A stretch of 43,282 nt of DNA from Methanosarcina spelaei (GTDB taxonomy: Archaea > Halobacteriota > Methanosarcinia > Methanosarcinales > Methanosarcinaceae), in contig NZ_LMVP01000135.1 of the NCBI RefSeq assembly GCF_002287235.1, positions 1-43,282 of the forward strand, in the 5' to 3' direction. This document shows, piece by piece, positions 9,352 through 17,128 of this stretch. The position numbers were made by a program, and so were the translations under genes. Each line of letters begins with the position of its first letter. Position 1 is the stretch's first letter. Below the pieces are notes generated by a model. The model was given only the letters and a program-made list of their open reading frames with translations. It was not told the origin of the DNA and did no database searches.

Positions 9352-10099
9352 AAAATAATCCTCAATTCAGCTAAAAGGACTTCTAAAAGGACTTTTAAAG
9401 AGGCTCCCTCGAGGAAAAATCGAAGAACACGATTTATCTCGAAACTAAAAACCAGTTTAAACACTGTATAGGCTAGAAATATAATACATTTGAAAGATAA
9501 TACATTTGAAAGATAATACATTTTTAATATCGTTTTACTGTAAACATATTATTATAATAAATATGAATTTAATAAATTATTGTAATACCTAGTTATATAA
9601 AAAAGTTTTCTTATAATACTAAATGTAAACATTGTTAACATAAATATTGTCTGGTTGAAAGCCTGAACAAATAAACCAATTCTCAATTATCTCGAAAATA
9701 GGGGTAGAATATCGTGCTCAACTGGCGAAATTGGTGGCGTGTTACTGCACTTATAGTTCAATTCGTTTGTATTCGGTTAAGGAATCTGTTAACGTTAAAA
9801 TGGCTACTTCAATTATCTATACGTATCGATTTACATTTGTAGGTTTTCAAAAACAATAAAAATAACATATTTCTTATAGATCGTGTCTTAACCGAATACA
9901 AATGCATTGCAATTCAAGAAAATCTCCATTTTTCTATATTGTCAATTGGAATTCAACAGGTGTAACTTCTTTGGTTGTCAGCTCTGACGAATTTGTTTTA
10001 CCATTTAACAAGATATATATATTCATATTTGTATTTGTTTTTGTAACATATTTTGTCAATTTTAAACAATTTTATATGTATGTAGTTTGAGCTGATAAT
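9352..10099. promoter_or_regulatory. Divergent regulatory spacer between importer and methyltransferase
   Basis: This 748-base AT-rich spacer must hold the promoters of both the importer operon (minus) and the methyltransferase (plus). It contains a 16-bp tandem repeat (ATAATACATTTGAAAG, 2.6 copies at 9481-9522) about 130 bases upstream of the binding-protein gene and the long inverted repeat at 9766-9902. No gene is supported; a 62-codon frame at 9902 has unnatural composition. Exact promoter elements cannot be placed. Confidence 0.5.
9766..9902. repeat. 16-bp perfect inverted repeat, arms 105 bases apart
   Basis: TTTGTATTCGGTTAAG at 9766-9781 is matched by its exact complement at 9887-9902. 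The core TCGGTTAAGGAAT is found again at 19537-19549, where it too faces a complementary TCGGTTAAG arm (19698-19706). The pair could be a small mobile element or a paired regulator site; both are guesses. Confidence 0.7.
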
Positions 10100-11002
10100 A
10101 TGGACCCATGTAACATTGACTGGAATGAAGTCTGGAAAGGGACGTTGGAAAGAGAATTAGAATCGAACAAAAATGTAGATTGTTCAGCTATATGGCACAA
10201 TAAGGAAAGGGCCAGACGCTTCTGGGAGATGTTTCAGGATAATAACGCAAAGACAATAACCGAAAAGAGGATTAAGGGCATGAAACTCTCTTCTGACTCC
10301 AGAGTTCTTGATATAGGGTCAGGGCCCGGTACCCTTGCAATTCCGATTGCACAGCAGGTAGCTCATGTAACTGCTGTTGAACCTTCTGACGGCATGATGA
10401 GCGTCATGAAGGAAAATATTGAAGAGTACGGAATCAAGAATATCAACTGTGTACACAAAGATTGGGAAGCCATTGATGTCGAATCCGATCTTTCTGCTCC
10501 TTATGATGTGGTTTTTGCTTCTTATTCCTTGGGCATGAAAGACATACGGACTTCAGTTCAAAAGATGATAGATGCTTCTTCAAGGTATGTTTATCTGTAC
10601 TGGTTTGCGGGAGAAACTTCATGGGATATGCATTCTCGAATACTCTGGCCTTTCCTTCACGGATATGAGTATCAGCCAGCCCCGAAATGCGATGTTCTCT
10701 ACAATGTGCTCTACAGTATGGGAATCTACCCAAATGTCAAAGTTTTCCCTTTCGAGCACGTCCACAGGTATGCAACTTTTGAAGAAGCAGTTGAGGATTT
10801 CAAGTCGTATTATAATGTAACCTCAAGTACCCAGGAGACCATTCTCAGGTCCTATCTGAAAGGTATTCTTGAGGTAAACAATGGGAATCTTATTCAAAGA
10901 GGGTGGTCCACCAGAGTAAAAATGTGGTGGAAAAAACAAACTGAGGAGATCGGGGATCTTAATGAACCGCTATTTCCTCTAGAAAACACACGTTTCTGTT
11001 AA
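10100..11002 (+). CDS. Class I SAM-dependent methyltransferase
   Basis: A 300-aa methyltransferase. Residues 69-77 (VLDIGSGPG) are the SAM-binding motif I; TAVEPSDGMM is the acidic motif II region, and YDVVFASYSLGM the motif IV region. The N-terminal 60 residues (WNEVWKGTLERELESN) and the Trp-rich tail are shared with a group of methanogen methyltransferases of unknown substrate. The ATG follows GAGCTGATAAT, a weak ribosome binding site. It is divergent from the nickel/peptide importer across a shared regulatory spacer, so it may methylate a metal chelator or a peptide carried by that system; this is inference only. No truncation is seen. Confidence 0.82.
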   Translation: MDPCNIDWNEVWKGTLERELESNKNVDCSAIWHNKERARRFWEMFQDNNAKTITEKRIKGMKLSSDSRVLDIGSGPGTLAIPIAQQVAHVTAVEPSDGMMSVMKENIEEYGIKNINCVHKDWEAIDVESDLSAPYDVVFASYSLGMKDIRTSVQKMIDASSRYVYLYWFAGETSWDMHSRILWPFLHGYEYQPAPKCDVLYNVLYSMGIYPNVKVFPFEHVHRYATFEEAVEDFKSYYNVTSSTQETILRSYLKGILEVNNGNLIQRGWSTRVKMWWKKQTEEIGDLNEPLFPLENTRFC

Positions 11003-11004
11003 GC

Positions 11005-11353
11005 TTGAACACAATTTTTTTGAGGCTTTTTACGTATTTCAGAGCAGCACTGTCAGGTCTACAGGGAATAAAAATCATTTCCAACACAAGTCAAATTTAT
11101 AACTTGTCTATTCCTCGTAGACTTGACAGAATTTCACGGATACTGGGTAAGAACTACTCTTTAGTCGTGAATCAGGTTGATGTAAATGACAAAAGTCTGG
11201 TTCTCTCTGTGTAAAAACGGAAGAGAAACCGAGTCCGGAACTGTGAAAGCGGACGGGACTCCTGAGGACAAGATATTTGCAGTAGCTGCATACATCGAAA
11301 GCGGAGTGACCAGCTCTACTTTTTGTGTGAATATTCCCATAATTTCCTTATAA
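11005..11353 (+). pseudogene. Remnant of an S-layer-domain-like protein, frameshifted
   Basis: Two overlapping frames read as one protein broken by a shift near 11186-11214. The first ends ILGKNYSLVVNQVDVND; the second continues WFSLCKNGRETESGTVKADG then EDKIFAVAAYIESG and stops at 11353. The pattern (YSLVVNQVDVNDKxxxLSLYKNGxExxSG) resembles the duplicated beta domain of Methanosarcina S-layer proteins. No signal peptide or full domain remains, so it is a decayed fragment. The family assignment rests on pattern memory and should be taken as tentative. Confidence 0.4.
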
Positions 11354-11612
11354 AAACCAATGAGGTTTTGAACTGAAAATCATTTTATCCATAAAGAATG
11401 GCTAAGAGTCATTTTGAAACTCTTCTATTTAATTTATAAATTTTGCTATATTCTGTAAATGTTTGTATTGTCAACGGTCTCAGAGCCAGAAAAGGCAAAA
11501 TATACATAAATAAAAGAGACATGGTATAAAATGAATAATTTGTGTTTGAGTGAAATTTCGGAGTAATATTATTTAAGTAGTAATATAATTTAACAATATG
11601 TGAGATGATTCT

Positions 11613-11834
11613 GTGAAAACCTATCTTCTGGTCTGGTTCAGCAGTGAAGGGACCCGTCCGTCGGAAGTAAACCAGCGGTTGATGTCTCTGGGTTTCGAGC
11701 CTATGAAGGGCAGCTATGATTTTGTGTACAACTGGAATAGCAATGTCAATGTTGAGACAATTCTCGAATTTGGGGATAAAGTATACCTGAGCCTTCAGGG
11801 CACAGGCGTTATGTTCAAATTGGAAACACTGTAA
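11613..11834 (+). CDS. Small conserved-looking protein of unknown function
   Basis: A 73-aa protein starting at GTG (GTGAAAACC) with GTGAGATGA about ten bases upstream. It begins MKTYLLVWFSSEGTRPSEV and reads as a compact alpha-beta fold: a beta strand, a helix (PSEVNQRLMSLGF), then three strands (YDFVYNWN, KVYLSLQG, VMFKLETL). The ferredoxin-like shape would suit a regulator or toxin/antidote-sized protein, but I recognise no family. Codon use looks genuine and the opposite-strand frame here does not. It converges on the phosphoesterase gene. Confidence 0.6.
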   Translation: MKTYLLVWFSSEGTRPSEVNQRLMSLGFEPMKGSYDFVYNWNSNVNVETILEFGDKVYLSLQGTGVMFKLETL

Positions 11835-11858
11835 ATAGGGCTTGCAAAAATTGAATTT

Positions 11859-11922
11859 CCCTGACCCTGTGCTTAGCAAGTAATGTGCCGAATTTAAGCA
11901 GCAAATAAACTACTGGTCAGGG
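11859..11922. terminator. Inverted repeat between convergent genes
   Basis: CCCTGACC (11859-11866) and GGTCAGGG (11915-11922) are perfect complements, with a weaker inner pairing (TGCTTAG against TTAAGCA). It lies between the stop codons of two genes that face each other, so it could act as a two-way terminator or as the stem of a small RNA. Without a T-run the terminator role is uncertain. Confidence 0.4.
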
Positions 11923-11984
11923 TTAATTCTACAGGTAGTCCAGATTGTGAATCCTTGCATGTAATCTATGCCAGTTTCAGACGC

Positions 11985-12545
11985 TTAAGCATTTTTTTCG
12001 TTTCGATTTTTTTCCTGCTCACCCTTCTTCAGGGAATCCCGAAACTTTATATAATCACAGGTAGCTCCCTCAAGAGTAATTATTCTACCATTAATACTTC
12101 CTTTTTCTATTATAAGTTCTACAACACTTGGGTTTGACATCCTGGATCTGGTAGGAGAGCCAGGACAAACAAGCACAACATCTTTTTTCTCTATCAATGG
12201 CCGGTGCAAATGACCGAAAATCAGAATATCTACCCCCATCTCTTTTGCGAGATAACCCTGTGCAGTTGTATCGGTAACCGAAAGTCCTCCTTCATGTACA
12301 ACTCCGATTTTTACACCTTCAACTTCGAATTTCAGTCTTTCTGGAAGGAGCTTTTTGAGTTCGGAAGTGTCATCGTTTCCAAAAACGGCTTTTAACTTGC
12401 CGCTGGCGTTGAAGGCGTTATAGGCTTTTACGGTACTGAAATCTCCTGCATGGACTATAAGGTCACATTCTTCAAGCAGCGTTTGAAGTTGCTGGGGAAT
12501 TTCTCCGGTTTTCATATGAGTATCGGAAAGTACAATCATCTTCAT
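11985..12545 (-). CDS. YfcE/MJ0936-type metallophosphoesterase
   Basis: Soluble metal-dependent phosphodiesterase of 186 aa. All calcineurin-fold ligands are visible: D8 and H10 (SDTH), D35 (HAGD), N57 (GNDD), H84 (VVHEGG), H112 and H114 (GHLH). This matches the archaeal MJ0936 and bacterial YfcE group, which cleave phosphodiesters in vitro with two metal ions; the natural substrate is not known. Start ATG at 12545 follows AAGGAG. The end is a basic, glutamate-rich tail (about 20 residues) longer than in the usual 165-aa members. It stands alone. Confidence 0.9.
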   Translation of the reverse strand: MKMIVLSDTHMKTGEIPQQLQTLLEECDLIVHAGDFSTVKAYNAFNASGKLKAVFGNDDTSELKKLLPERLKFEVEGVKIGVVHEGGLSVTDTTAQGYLAKEMGVDILIFGHLHRPLIEKKDVVLVCPGSPTRSRMSNPSVVELIIEKGSINGRIITLEGATCDYIKFRDSLKKGEQEKNRNEKNA

Positions 12546-12591
12546 GGGTAATCTCCTTATTATAAAATATACCCTTTAAAGTTAAATCTGT

Positions 12592-12754
12592 ACTGCAAGC
12601 CTTTTCAAAAAAGGCTTGAGCGAAAACACCGAGCAACGGCGTGACAATTGGCGCACTGCAAGCCTTTTCAAAAAAGGCTTGAGCGAAAATCCCGGTCAAC
12701 GGCGTGACAATTGGTGCACTGCAAGCCTTTTCAAAAAAGGCTTGAGCGAAAATC
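12592..12754. repeat. 63-bp tandem repeat with hairpin core (2.6 copies)
   Basis: Units start at 12592, 12655 and 12718, exactly 63 bases apart. Each begins with a hairpin in which AAGCCTTTT pairs with AAAAGGCTT. The second half of the unit is also conserved (AACGGCGTGACAATTGG). The repeat lies just upstream of the phosphoesterase start. Similar AAGCCTTTT/AAAAGGCTT hairpins are, from memory, dispersed in Methanosarcina genomes. A short reverse-strand frame through it only reflects the repeat. Confidence 0.9.
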
Positions 12755-12995
12755 GTTCGAAAAAGTAGGGATAAAAGTCATTTCTTCCTATTCAGGCATT
12801 TCATTCGTGTTTGGGAATGATAAAAATATAACTTCAGAATATTTTGATAAACTTAACTTCTAATAATTGTAATGTATCAAATATAAATGACCCGCCAAAA
12901 TTGGTGTTTTTCGAAATTATCTTCATATTTCAGTTTAGGAATTAATCTATAGTTCCATTTACCATAATCATTTCTGGTAACAAAACCCTTGATAT

Positions 12996-13094
12996 TATAT
13001 CTGAATCATTCCTAACTATATTGGAAGCTATATCTGAATCATTCCTAACTATATTGGAAGCTATATCTGAATCATTCCTAAATATATTGGAAGT
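12996..13094. repeat. Three copies of a 33-bp tandem repeat
   Basis: Units at 12996-13028, 13029-13061 and 13062-13094; the first two are identical and the third has two changes. The unit begins TATATCTGAATCATTCCTAA. It sits about 60 bases before the small membrane-protein gene and probably overlaps its upstream region. Confidence 0.9.
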
Positions 13095-13152
13095 TATTGA
13101 CCGGTAAGATCATGAAAACAAGGATTGAAACAAAAATAAATTGAGGTCAAAC

Positions 13153-13416
13153 ATGAAAAGACTTACTAAGAAAGCATGGTTTCACAAAAGGCGTATTGGT
13201 TGGGGCGTTAGTCCAGCTAGCTTAGAAGGCTGGTTGGTAACTGTTGGGTTTATAATTATTGCTCCGCTTGTAGGTATGCATTATAGTGAAGAGAGTATAA
13301 CCAGATATGTTATTCTTATAGCAATGGCGGTTATCCTTATTGCAATTATTCTTCTAACTGGTGAGGCACCAGGCTCTGAACTATGGGATGAGTTAAAGAA
13401 AAAAAATGATAGGTAA
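13153..13416 (+). CDS. Small two-helix membrane protein
   Basis: An 87-aa protein with start ATG at 13153 because GAGGTCAAAC immediately precedes it. It opens with a basic segment (MKRLTKKAWFHKRRIGWGVSPAS) then EGWLVTVGFIIIAPLVG and YVILIAMAVILIAIILL, two membrane helices, and a charged tail. The opening (basic residues, WGWxP-type, WLVT) resembles a widespread small bacterial and archaeal membrane protein family with no assigned role. No operon partner. Confidence 0.7.
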   Translation: MKRLTKKAWFHKRRIGWGVSPASLEGWLVTVGFIIIAPLVGMHYSEESITRYVILIAMAVILIAIILLTGEAPGSELWDELKKKNDR

Positions 13417-13458
13417 GGAAATCAATGCGTTTATTTGAATTTATAAAACCCTTCCAAA

Positions 13459-13569
13459 ATGGAGGAGTATATATCCGTTCGAGATAAGTTTATGCAGTTA
13501 AACAAAGCAAACTTAAACATGGAGGCAGATAATTATTCCGGAGAATCCAGCTATTTTGAGAGGTTCTGA
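13459..13569 (+). CDS. Possible 36-codon small ORF
   Basis: The frame MEEYISVRDKFMQLNKANLN continues to ESSYFERF before a stop at 13567-13569. The composition looks protein-like, but there is no clear ribosome binding site before the ATG, and it may be the tail of a lost gene. I recognise no family. A palindrome CAGACC-CGCA-GGTCTG at 13620-13635 follows it. Confidence 0.25.
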   Translation: MEEYISVRDKFMQLNKANLNMEADNYSGESSYFERF

Positions 13570-13660
13570 TAAAACTGTCCAGTAGTGACAGTACTCGGAA
13601 AAATTAGGATTTTTTGATTCAGACCCGCAGGTCTGGAATTCATTTAAAAATTAAAGAGAA

Positions 13661-14449
13661 TTACTCGAGAGTCAGGTCTACGAGTTCATACTCAAGGTTT
13701 TCGGTTTCCAACCTGTTAAGAAGGGAAGGAACCTGTTCATCTACTGAGACTACAAGGGATGATAAGCCATGGTATGCAGCCTCAATAACTGATTCGTTAC
13801 TTCCGAACATAACATTTGGGGTTATGCCGATCTTACGCAGAGCGATAAGTGCTTCGACACCGATAGCTGCTATATAAGGTTTTGAGCTTGTCAGGGATCT
13901 CAGGCGTTCAATATCTATTTTTCTTGATCCTCCACGCTCAATTCTCGGAACCTTGCATATTGTAACCGTAGCATTTTCCAGGTCAATCAGGCCTCGCAAG
14001 CTCGTTACTCCCACGTCTTCTCCGGCAGATGCATCGGAAATTACACTGCCTGATGCACCTGTTTTTTCCGTACTACTTACGTACAGGAGTCCTCTTTCCA
14101 TTTTCAGGTATACTTGCTCGCCTTCTTTTACATCCTCTTTTGCAATCGCTGTCCAGGTTGAGACATGGCTGATTATATCCTCCATGACAAAGCGGGCGTA
14201 TTGCTTCATTTCCGTGGCATTTTCAAGGACCCATTCCACACCTTCTTTTGTAATCCTGTACCTGACCCGGCCCTCAGTAACTATCAGCCCGTCATTTACA
14301 AGTTCTTTAATATATTCAGAAACTGCCTGGGGAGTTATTCCTATCTTTGCAGCAATTTCTTTTTGTCTTACATTAGGCTGGTGGGCTGCAACTTCGATAA
14401 GGACCTGAAATTTGGTTACTCCGCTTTTAGTCTGGAGGATTTTAATCAT
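13661..14449 (-). CDS. Winged-helix transcription regulator with C-terminal sensor-like domain
   Basis: A 262-aa DNA-binding protein. Residues about 15-75 are a winged helix: NVRQKEIAAKIGITPQAVSE is the helix-turn-helix and LIVTEGRVRYRITKEG the wing. The rest is a mixed alpha-beta domain conserved in methanogens, including IAAIGVEALIALRKIGITPN and GLSSLVVSVDEQVPSLL, which has a Rossmann-like rhythm and may bind a small ligand. The ATG at 14449 shares its A with the stop of the upstream regulator (TGATG), and GGAGAA lies before it, so the two are coupled. Context suggests control of, or by, polyamine/hypusine genes, but this is not shown. Confidence 0.8.
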   Translation of the reverse strand: MIKILQTKSGVTKFQVLIEVAAHQPNVRQKEIAAKIGITPQAVSEYIKELVNDGLIVTEGRVRYRITKEGVEWVLENATEMKQYARFVMEDIISHVSTWTAIAKEDVKEGEQVYLKMERGLLYVSSTEKTGASGSVISDASAGEDVGVTSLRGLIDLENATVTICKVPRIERGGSRKIDIERLRSLTSSKPYIAAIGVEALIALRKIGITPNVMFGSNESVIEAAYHGLSSLVVSVDEQVPSLLNRLETENLEYELVDLTLE

Positions 14450-14970
14450 CAATCGTAGTTCTCCTCTACATCTTCAATTAATTTTAATCTTTGCCCCATT
14501 ACAGAAAGCCTTTCGGATCTACGGGCAACAGCACAAATATAAAATGGGTTTCTATTAAGCGTCCTTGTGAGGTTGCTCATGGAGGTATTGCCTTCTTCTA
14601 CTAGCCTTTCCAGTTCTTCCATCGCATCTTTGACCTCTTCATATGGCTTGAAGGTCAGCATAATGATATCGCTCAAATCCTCAAAAGAACACTGAAAATT
14701 AACCTGAACCTTGGAATAGGAACTGTGGTATTCTTTGGAGGGTTTTTGCCCTGCCTCCGGAACTCTCCACTGGCTCTCCAGGAGCCCGGCTTTTTTCAGG
14801 ATATGAAGGCTTTTTGATGAGTCTGTACCCATGAATTCATCTATCTCTGCTCTGGTCATCCACTTGTTTGAAAGTGTGTCAAATATTTTTTTGTGAGTTC
14901 TTGACCCAAAAGTCCTGAGTAATGGTACTAAATAGGAAGGATCGTTAATTATTCGAGTTCTTTTACCCAT
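14449..14970 (-). CDS. Winged-helix (ArsR-like) regulator
   Basis: A 173-aa protein. Residues about 15-75 (LLRTFGSRTHKKIFDTLSNK, then MTRAEIDEFMGTDSSKSLHI, then LKKAGLLESQWRVPEAGQKP) form an ArsR-type winged helix with a long wing. The C-terminal part holds two helices (VKDAMEELERLVEEG; NLTRTLNRNPFYICAVARRS) of the kind used for dimer formation. The ATG follows GGAGAGGAG, a strong ribosome binding site. It lies 63 bases after the deoxyhypusine synthase gene and is coupled to the next regulator. No metal-binding cysteines typical of ArsR/SmtB are seen. Confidence 0.78.
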   Translation of the reverse strand: MGKRTRIINDPSYLVPLLRTFGSRTHKKIFDTLSNKWMTRAEIDEFMGTDSSKSLHILKKAGLLESQWRVPEAGQKPSKEYHSSYSKVQVNFQCSFEDLSDIIMLTFKPYEEVKDAMEELERLVEEGNTSMSNLTRTLNRNPFYICAVARRSERLSVMGQRLKLIEDVEENYD

Positions 14971-15033
14971 TTACTCCTCTCCTTCTCGTCTTACGTTATA
15001 AGCTTTCAAATATAATAAAGATTTGTAATTTGA

Positions 15034-16071
15034 TTACTCTCTATAATCAACATCAAGCCCTTCAGGCTCTTTCCAGTTAAAAATCGGAGCTTTTCGTTTC
15101 AATTCACGGCATTTTTCATGAAGTGCATGGGCCACAATAGGGAGAGCGATAGTAGCATCCACGAAGACCTGCACTTTTTTTGCCTGAGCTGCAATTTTTC
15201 CCCAGGAAACGGCTTCATCGAAAGTACAGCCTGAAAGACCTCCCCAGTGAGGAGCATCAGTAGTGTATTGAATTGCATAATCATGCCCTCCGATATGCAT
15301 TCCAAGAATAGAAGCTATTACTTCGGTCTGCTGGATAAAATTCTTGGGGACTCCACCTCCAATATAAACAACTCCGGTTTTTCCTGATTTTTCGACAATC
15401 TGCGTGACCTCATCAACATCTTTTATCTGGTCAATATCAAGTTTCAGTCCTCTTCTTCTTGCAATAGTAAGCCCGATTCCTATTGAGCTGTCAGAAAGTG
15501 CAGGAACGAAGATAGGGATATTGTGCCTGTATGCACTTACGACTATAGAATCCTCGGCCGCTCCACGCCTTACAAGTTCTTTTCCTAGCAGATACATGAA
15601 CTCCCTTGAGGAACAGGATATTTCCCCGATTTCTTCTGCAAAATCCGCAATCAGGTTATCTGCAGTTCTGAACTCTTCCTCAACTGCAAAAACATCATAA
15701 ATTCTGTCCACTCCATGCTCAAAGAGATTTTCATCATCAACCAGATGTGAACCCACATAGTGTTTCTTGCCGAGAGCTTCATGTGAGTCATGGAACATGT
15801 TCGCTCCTGTGCTTACAAGGCAGTCTATCATCTTCTCCTGGATCATATACGAGATAACCCTACGCATGCCAGCAGGAACCATAGCTCCTGACAGGCCCAT
15901 AAGCACAGTCATATTTTCTTGTTTTAGCATGTTATGCCAGGCCTGGACAGATTCGGCCAGCTTTCTTCCCTGGAAGCCTGTCTTAAGCATTCCGTCCATC
16001 AGTTCGCTTACAGACCTGTCCTTTACATCTATCGGAACGGTTGGGTTATCTGTGAACACATTAAGATGCAT
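15034..16071 (-). CDS. dys: Deoxyhypusine synthase family enzyme
   Basis: NAD-dependent enzyme of 345 aa that moves an aminobutyl group from spermidine to a lysine of the translation factor aIF5A, the first step to hypusine. Seen here: an N-terminal GFQGRKLAESVQAW, the NAD-site segments TGANMFHDSH and YIGGGVPKNF, and the catalytic lysine in SWGKI at residue 292. The NAD-binding and active-site motifs are complete. Methanosarcina can carry more than one member of this family; a homospermidine- or agmatine-related role for this copy is possible. It lies 315 bases after pdaD on the same strand, linking agmatine production to the polyamine-using enzyme. Confidence 0.9.
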   Translation of the reverse strand: MHLNVFTDNPTVPIDVKDRSVSELMDGMLKTGFQGRKLAESVQAWHNMLKQENMTVLMGLSGAMVPAGMRRVISYMIQEKMIDCLVSTGANMFHDSHEALGKKHYVGSHLVDDENLFEHGVDRIYDVFAVEEEFRTADNLIADFAEEIGEISCSSREFMYLLGKELVRRGAAEDSIVVSAYRHNIPIFVPALSDSSIGIGLTIARRRGLKLDIDQIKDVDEVTQIVEKSGKTGVVYIGGGVPKNFIQQTEVIASILGMHIGGHDYAIQYTTDAPHWGGLSGCTFDEAVSWGKIAAQAKKVQVFVDATIALPIVAHALHEKCRELKRKAPIFNWKEPEGLDVDYRE

Positions 16072-16386
16072 ACCATTCTCCTAATAAGCAGATAATGATA
16101 GTTTTGCATGTGATTTCTAAGACCTGAAGACACTTGGCAACAGGCGGTAAGAAATGCAAATAGCACTAATAATTATATAATTTATTAAATATCAATATAT
16201 GCAGACTCTTCCTCGACAATATCAACAGAGATGAACCTTCCTCAGGAAACTAATTTGTCAGGCTTGAACCAGGATCAAAGAGTGTGAAATTGACAGCATG
16301 ATGAGCATACTTTATTTCCAGAGTGAAGTTCTAAACAATCGCAGAAATTGTTGTAGGTATACTGTTAATGCTCAGATTGTTAATGT
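16072..16386. other. Spacer between pdaD and deoxyhypusine synthase
   Basis: A 315-base AT-rich stretch with no gene. AATTATATAATTTATTAAATAT near 16170-16195 is a candidate TATA region for the synthase gene on the minus strand, which would mean the two genes need not share one transcript. Confidence 0.4.
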
Positions 16387-16884
16387 TCATATAGTAAAGA
16401 CTGCTACGGATATCACGGTCATCCAGTCTCCATGCTCATCTACAGAAGATGACCTGGGAAAACTGAGAGTCCTGAGGGGGGCTTCGTTTGTCCATGTACT
16501 GTACATGCTTCGTGCAAGTTTTTCGGAATGTTTCCCAACGTCCTGCGCGGTCTCTCCATATGCATGGTATTCTGATATGTAACCGTGCCTGTTTATGGTT
16601 TGTGGGAATGCACAACCAACTGATGCACTGAGCGTTCTTCTTGGCTCATTGGAAGAAATCCTGGACATTACGCAAAACACAATCTCTCCGGGACTTAACT
16701 CTTCAAGCCCTTTCTCTCTGGATACAACCTCACACTTGGGGGGTAGGATAGAACTTACAGTTACAAGGTTAAATTTCTCAATACCTGCATCCCGGAGTGC
16801 AACTTCAAATGATTCAAGATTTTCGGGGTGTCTACCAACTCCACTTGTAAAAAATACTTTTTTGGGAATTAATTTCGTAATCAT
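16387..16884 (-). CDS. pdaD: Pyruvoyl-dependent arginine decarboxylase
   Basis: Converts arginine to agmatine, the first step of archaeal polyamine synthesis. The 165-aa proenzyme has the expected length and opening (KKVFFTSGVGRHPENLESFE). Self-cleavage should occur between S44 and S45 in VTVSSILPP, making the pyruvoyl group on S45. The C-terminus ends ISVAVFTI as in the family. Start ATG at 16884 is the first in frame and the protein aligns from there. It is upstream of the deoxyhypusine synthase and two regulators on the same strand. Confidence 0.95.
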   Translation of the reverse strand: MITKLIPKKVFFTSGVGRHPENLESFEVALRDAGIEKFNLVTVSSILPPKCEVVSREKGLEELSPGEIVFCVMSRISSNEPRRTLSASVGCAFPQTINRHGYISEYHAYGETAQDVGKHSEKLARSMYSTWTNEAPLRTLSFPRSSSVDEHGDWMTVISVAVFTI

Positions 16885-17128
16885 CTTTGCAGCCTTGCGA
16901 AATAATCAATTTAAGCTTAATTCAAATGGCAATTATTATTTTTAAGCGTTGCCCTCAATTCTGCTGGAAAGAGCTCAATTCTTATTTATTTAGTTAATTG
17001 TGAATATAAACATTATATTAATTATTCTATTTTTCTCAATGTTTTTTTGGTTCAGGTCCAGTCTATGCTGGAATTTTGCAAATAGATATTATTATAGCCC
17101 CCTCCCTATTTCTTCATTCAGATAAGGC

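Noticed and set aside
11409-11879. 156-codon minus-strand frame
   Set aside because: It opposes the better supported small gene at 11613-11834 and has poor composition.
12472-12699. Reverse-strand frame with repeated FAQAFFEKACS peptide
   Set aside because: It is only a translation of the 63-bp hairpin repeat joined to the antisense-free start region of the phosphoesterase gene; no ribosome binding site and no independent coding sign.
13620-13635. Palindrome CAGACC-CGCA-GGTCTG as a terminator of the regulator gene
   Set aside because: On the minus strand it is followed by an A-run, not a T-run, so it does not fit a terminator; its role stays open.
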